From contig JAFUGM010000003.1 of assembly GCA_017469355.1 (NCBI GenBank), forward strand, positions 1-44,619: DNA of 44,619 nucleotides, given 5' to 3'. Under the pieces are notes generated by a model that had not been told where the DNA came from, did no database searches, and saw only the letters and a list, made by a program, of their open reading frames with translations. This stretch comes from Solobacterium sp. (lineage in GTDB: Bacteria; Bacillota_I; Bacilli_A; Erysipelotrichales; Erysipelotrichaceae). This document shows positions 43,132 through 44,619 of this stretch, piece after piece; position 1 is the first letter of the stretch, and the number at the start of each line of letters is the position of its first letter. The position numbers and the translations under genes were made by a program.

Positions 43132-44436
43132 ATGATTGACATTAAACTGATTCGAGACAATCCAGACGTCGTAAAAGAGAACATTCGCAAGAAATTCCAG
43201 GATGAAAAGCTGGTGCTTGTGGATGAAGTGCGTGACCTGGACAAGACATTCCGAGATGCGAAAACACGAGCAGATGCGCTACGTGGTGACCGTAATCGCA
43301 TTTCCAAGGAAATTGGCAAGCTGTTTGGCCAGGGCTTAAAGGAAGAAGCAGAGGCCGCAAAACAGAAAGTTCGTGATCTGGAGTCGGAACTCCAGGCGCT
43401 GGAAGAAAAAGAAGTTGAGCTGGAAGCAGAGATTCGCCAGCGGATGATGTTAATACCGAATATCATTGACCCTTCCGTTCCGATTGGAAAAGATGACAGT
43501 GAAAACGTAGAAATCGAGAAATTTGGGGAGCCGGTCGTGCCGGACTATGAAATCCCCTATCATACCGATATTCTCAATGCACTGGATGGATTGGACCTCG
43601 ACAGTGCCAGAACAACCTCTGGAAACGGATTCTATTATCTGATGGGTGATGTCGCACGGCTTCATTCGTCCATCCTTGCGTATGCGAGAGACTTCATGAT
43701 TAACCGTGGCTTCACCTACTTCATTCCTCCGTTTATGATTCACGGAAATGTCGTAAATGGCGTCATGAGCTTCGCAGAAATGCAGAATATGATGTATAAG
43801 ATCGAAGGTGAAGACCTCTATCTGATCGGAACCTCCGAACATTCCATGATCGGTCGCTTCATGGGTAAGGTGCTTCCCCAGGAGAATCTCCCCTACACTT
43901 TGACATCATACAGCCCCTGCTTCCGTAAGGAAGTCGGTGCCCATGGCATTGAAGAACGCGGTTTATATCGGGTTCATCAGTTCGAAAAGCAGGAAATGGT
44001 TGTTGTATGTGAGCCGGAAGACTCCCCATACTGGTATGAACAGCTCTGGAAGAACAGCGTTGACTTCTTCCGTTCCCTGGACATCCCTGTGCGCACACTG
44101 GAGTGCTGCTCGGGAGATCTCGCAGATCTGAAGGTCAAGAGCTGTGATGTTGAGGCGTGGTCACCACGTCAGAAGAAATATTTCGAGGTGGGCAGCTGCT
44201 CAAATCTCGGGGATGCGCAGGCACGCCGTCTCGGAATTCGAATTAAAGGTCAAAAAGGAAACTACTTCGCCCATACCTTGAACAATACGGTTGTGGCTCC
44301 GCCGAGAATGTTGATCGCATTCTTCGAAAACAATCTTGAGGCAGATGGTTCCGTACGAATTCCTGAACCGCTGCGTCCATATATGGGTGGACAGGAAAAA
44401 CTGGTCCCAGCAGAGAAGAAAAAGAACGCAATTTAA
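43132..44436 (+). CDS. serS: Seryl-tRNA synthetase
   Basis: 434 residues from the ATG at 43132 (AGGAGG upstream); the longer in-frame reading would run through the T-box. The N-terminal antiparallel coiled coil (about 28-100) binds the long variable arm of tRNA-Ser. The class II core has motif 2 SPCFRKEVGAHG (about 259-270), GLYRVHQFEK, and motif 3 LNNTVVAPPRMLIAFFEN (about 383-400). Length is normal. A terminator follows at 44440. Its place after gyrA matches the Bacillus order, apart from the inserted minus-strand block. Confidence 0.98.
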   Translation: MIDIKLIRDNPDVVKENIRKKFQDEKLVLVDEVRDLDKTFRDAKTRADALRGDRNRISKEIGKLFGQGLKEEAEAAKQKVRDLESELQALEEKEVELEAEIRQRMMLIPNIIDPSVPIGKDDSENVEIEKFGEPVVPDYEIPYHTDILNALDGLDLDSARTTSGNGFYYLMGDVARLHSSILAYARDFMINRGFTYFIPPFMIHGNVVNGVMSFAEMQNMMYKIEGEDLYLIGTSEHSMIGRFMGKVLPQENLPYTLTSYSPCFRKEVGAHGIEERGLYRVHQFEKQEMVVVCEPEDSPYWYEQLWKNSVDFFRSLDIPVRTLECCSGDLADLKVKSCDVEAWSPRQKKYFEVGSCSNLGDAQARRLGIRIKGQKGNYFAHTLNNTVVAPPRMLIAFFENNLEADGSVRIPEPLRPYMGGQEKLVPAEKKKNAI

Positions 44437-44439
44437 AGG

Positions 44440-44463
44440 AAAACCGGCAGAAATGCCGGTTTT
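44440..44463 (+). terminator. Terminator of serS
   Basis: AAAACCGGCA (44440-44449), GAAA loop, TGCCGGTTTT (44454-44463). A strong 10-bp stem ending in T. Confidence 0.9.
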
Positions 44464-44486
44464 ACCGTTATAATCTCTGAAAGAAG

Positions 44487-44619
44487 GTGCGCCAGTTCGG
44501 CGTCAGTAATATAACAGGGTGAAACTCCCTGTCCGGTAAAGTCGTAGCGGACAGCCGGTACTCAGTCTTGGAGCCAGAGCCGTGAGGTGAGGTTTAAGCG
44601 TAGACAGAGAAGCACACGG
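44487..44619 (+). mobile_element. Probable 5' end of a group II intron (domain I), cut by the window edge
   Basis: The sequence begins GTGCGCC, fitting the group II 5' consensus GUGYG. It continues with short hairpins (ACAGGG-TGAAACTC-CCTGT near 44513, CCGG...CCGG) and the run GAGCCGTGAGGTGAGG, then AAGCGTAGACAGAGAAGC, of the kind seen in bacterial group II domain I. It starts 23 bases after a terminator stem; class C introns favour sites behind terminators, usually closer. The intron-encoded protein would lie beyond the window. An FMN or cobalamin riboswitch was considered and fits less well. Confidence 0.55.

Noticed and set aside
44487-44619. FMN or cobalamin riboswitch
   Set aside because: GGGTGAAACTCCC and CCGGTA resemble parts of these elements, but the closing helix, the other conserved segments and a suitable downstream arrangement are not seen; the GTGCG start and the rest suit a group II intron better.

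Overview
The window looks like the replication-origin neighbourhood of a Bacillota (Firmicutes) chromosome. Support comes from oriC with dnaA-dnaN-S4 protein-recF-gyrB-gyrA-serS in the usual order, an rpmH-rnpA-yidC-jag block, a pth-mfd-rqcP block, and two T-box leaders. The fin and spoVT genes that Bacillus carries around mfd are absent. An Erysipelotrichia-like, probably non-sporulating host is my inference, not something the sequence proves.

Layout. (1) 1-7.7 kb, minus strand: start of an unidentified gene, a tandem-GNAT protein, rqcP, mfd, pth, a membrane-anchored protein with an acidic tail, and a nucleotide-sugar dehydrogenase fused to an XRE-type HTH domain. (2) 7.9-23.6 kb: an accessory catabolic island. 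It has two SLC13-type transporters, two family III CoA-transferases, an HMG-CoA-synthase-like/DUF35 fusion, an SCPx-type thiolase, two paralogous alpha/beta-hydrolases with an SCP2-like protein between them, an enolase-superfamily enzyme, a PH-like small protein, a hotdog thioesterase, an OYE-type flavin/Fe-S reductase and a PucR-type regulator. (3) 23.8-27.9 kb, plus strand: T-box plus asparagine synthetase, then rpmH-rnpA-yidC-jag. (4) 28.0-29.7 kb, minus strand: DUF218 protein and aldose epimerase. (5) 29.7-38.8 kb: oriC and dnaA to gyrA. (6) 38.8-42.9 kb, minus strand: DeoR regulator and deoC, a DUF1848 protein, a small RHH-like protein and a lipoprotein. (7) 42.85-44.6 kb: T-box leader carrying a perfect parS palindrome, serS, its terminator, and what looks like the 5' end of a group II intron.

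How the parts may work together. The island reads as one pathway: import of an organic anion, CoA activation, reduction of an activated double bond by the OYE enzyme, rearrangement by the enolase-superfamily and hydrolase-fold proteins, and C-C bond cleavage or formation by the thiolase plus the HMGS-like/DUF35 protein. It lacks acyl-CoA dehydrogenase and enoyl-CoA hydratase, so it is not ordinary beta-oxidation. The HMGS-like protein has lost its catalytic Cys while the thiolase keeps its own. This matches what I recall of the PhlACB C-acyltransferase complex, in which only the thiolase-like subunit is catalytic. One of the two hydrolases has Ala in place of the nucleophilic Ser. The substrate cannot be read from the sequence.

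Other points of note are the parS site inside the serS T-box leader, an asnB T-box that looks built to control translation, the HTH-dehydrogenase fusion, and the rpmH-jag block transcribed toward oriC instead of away from it.
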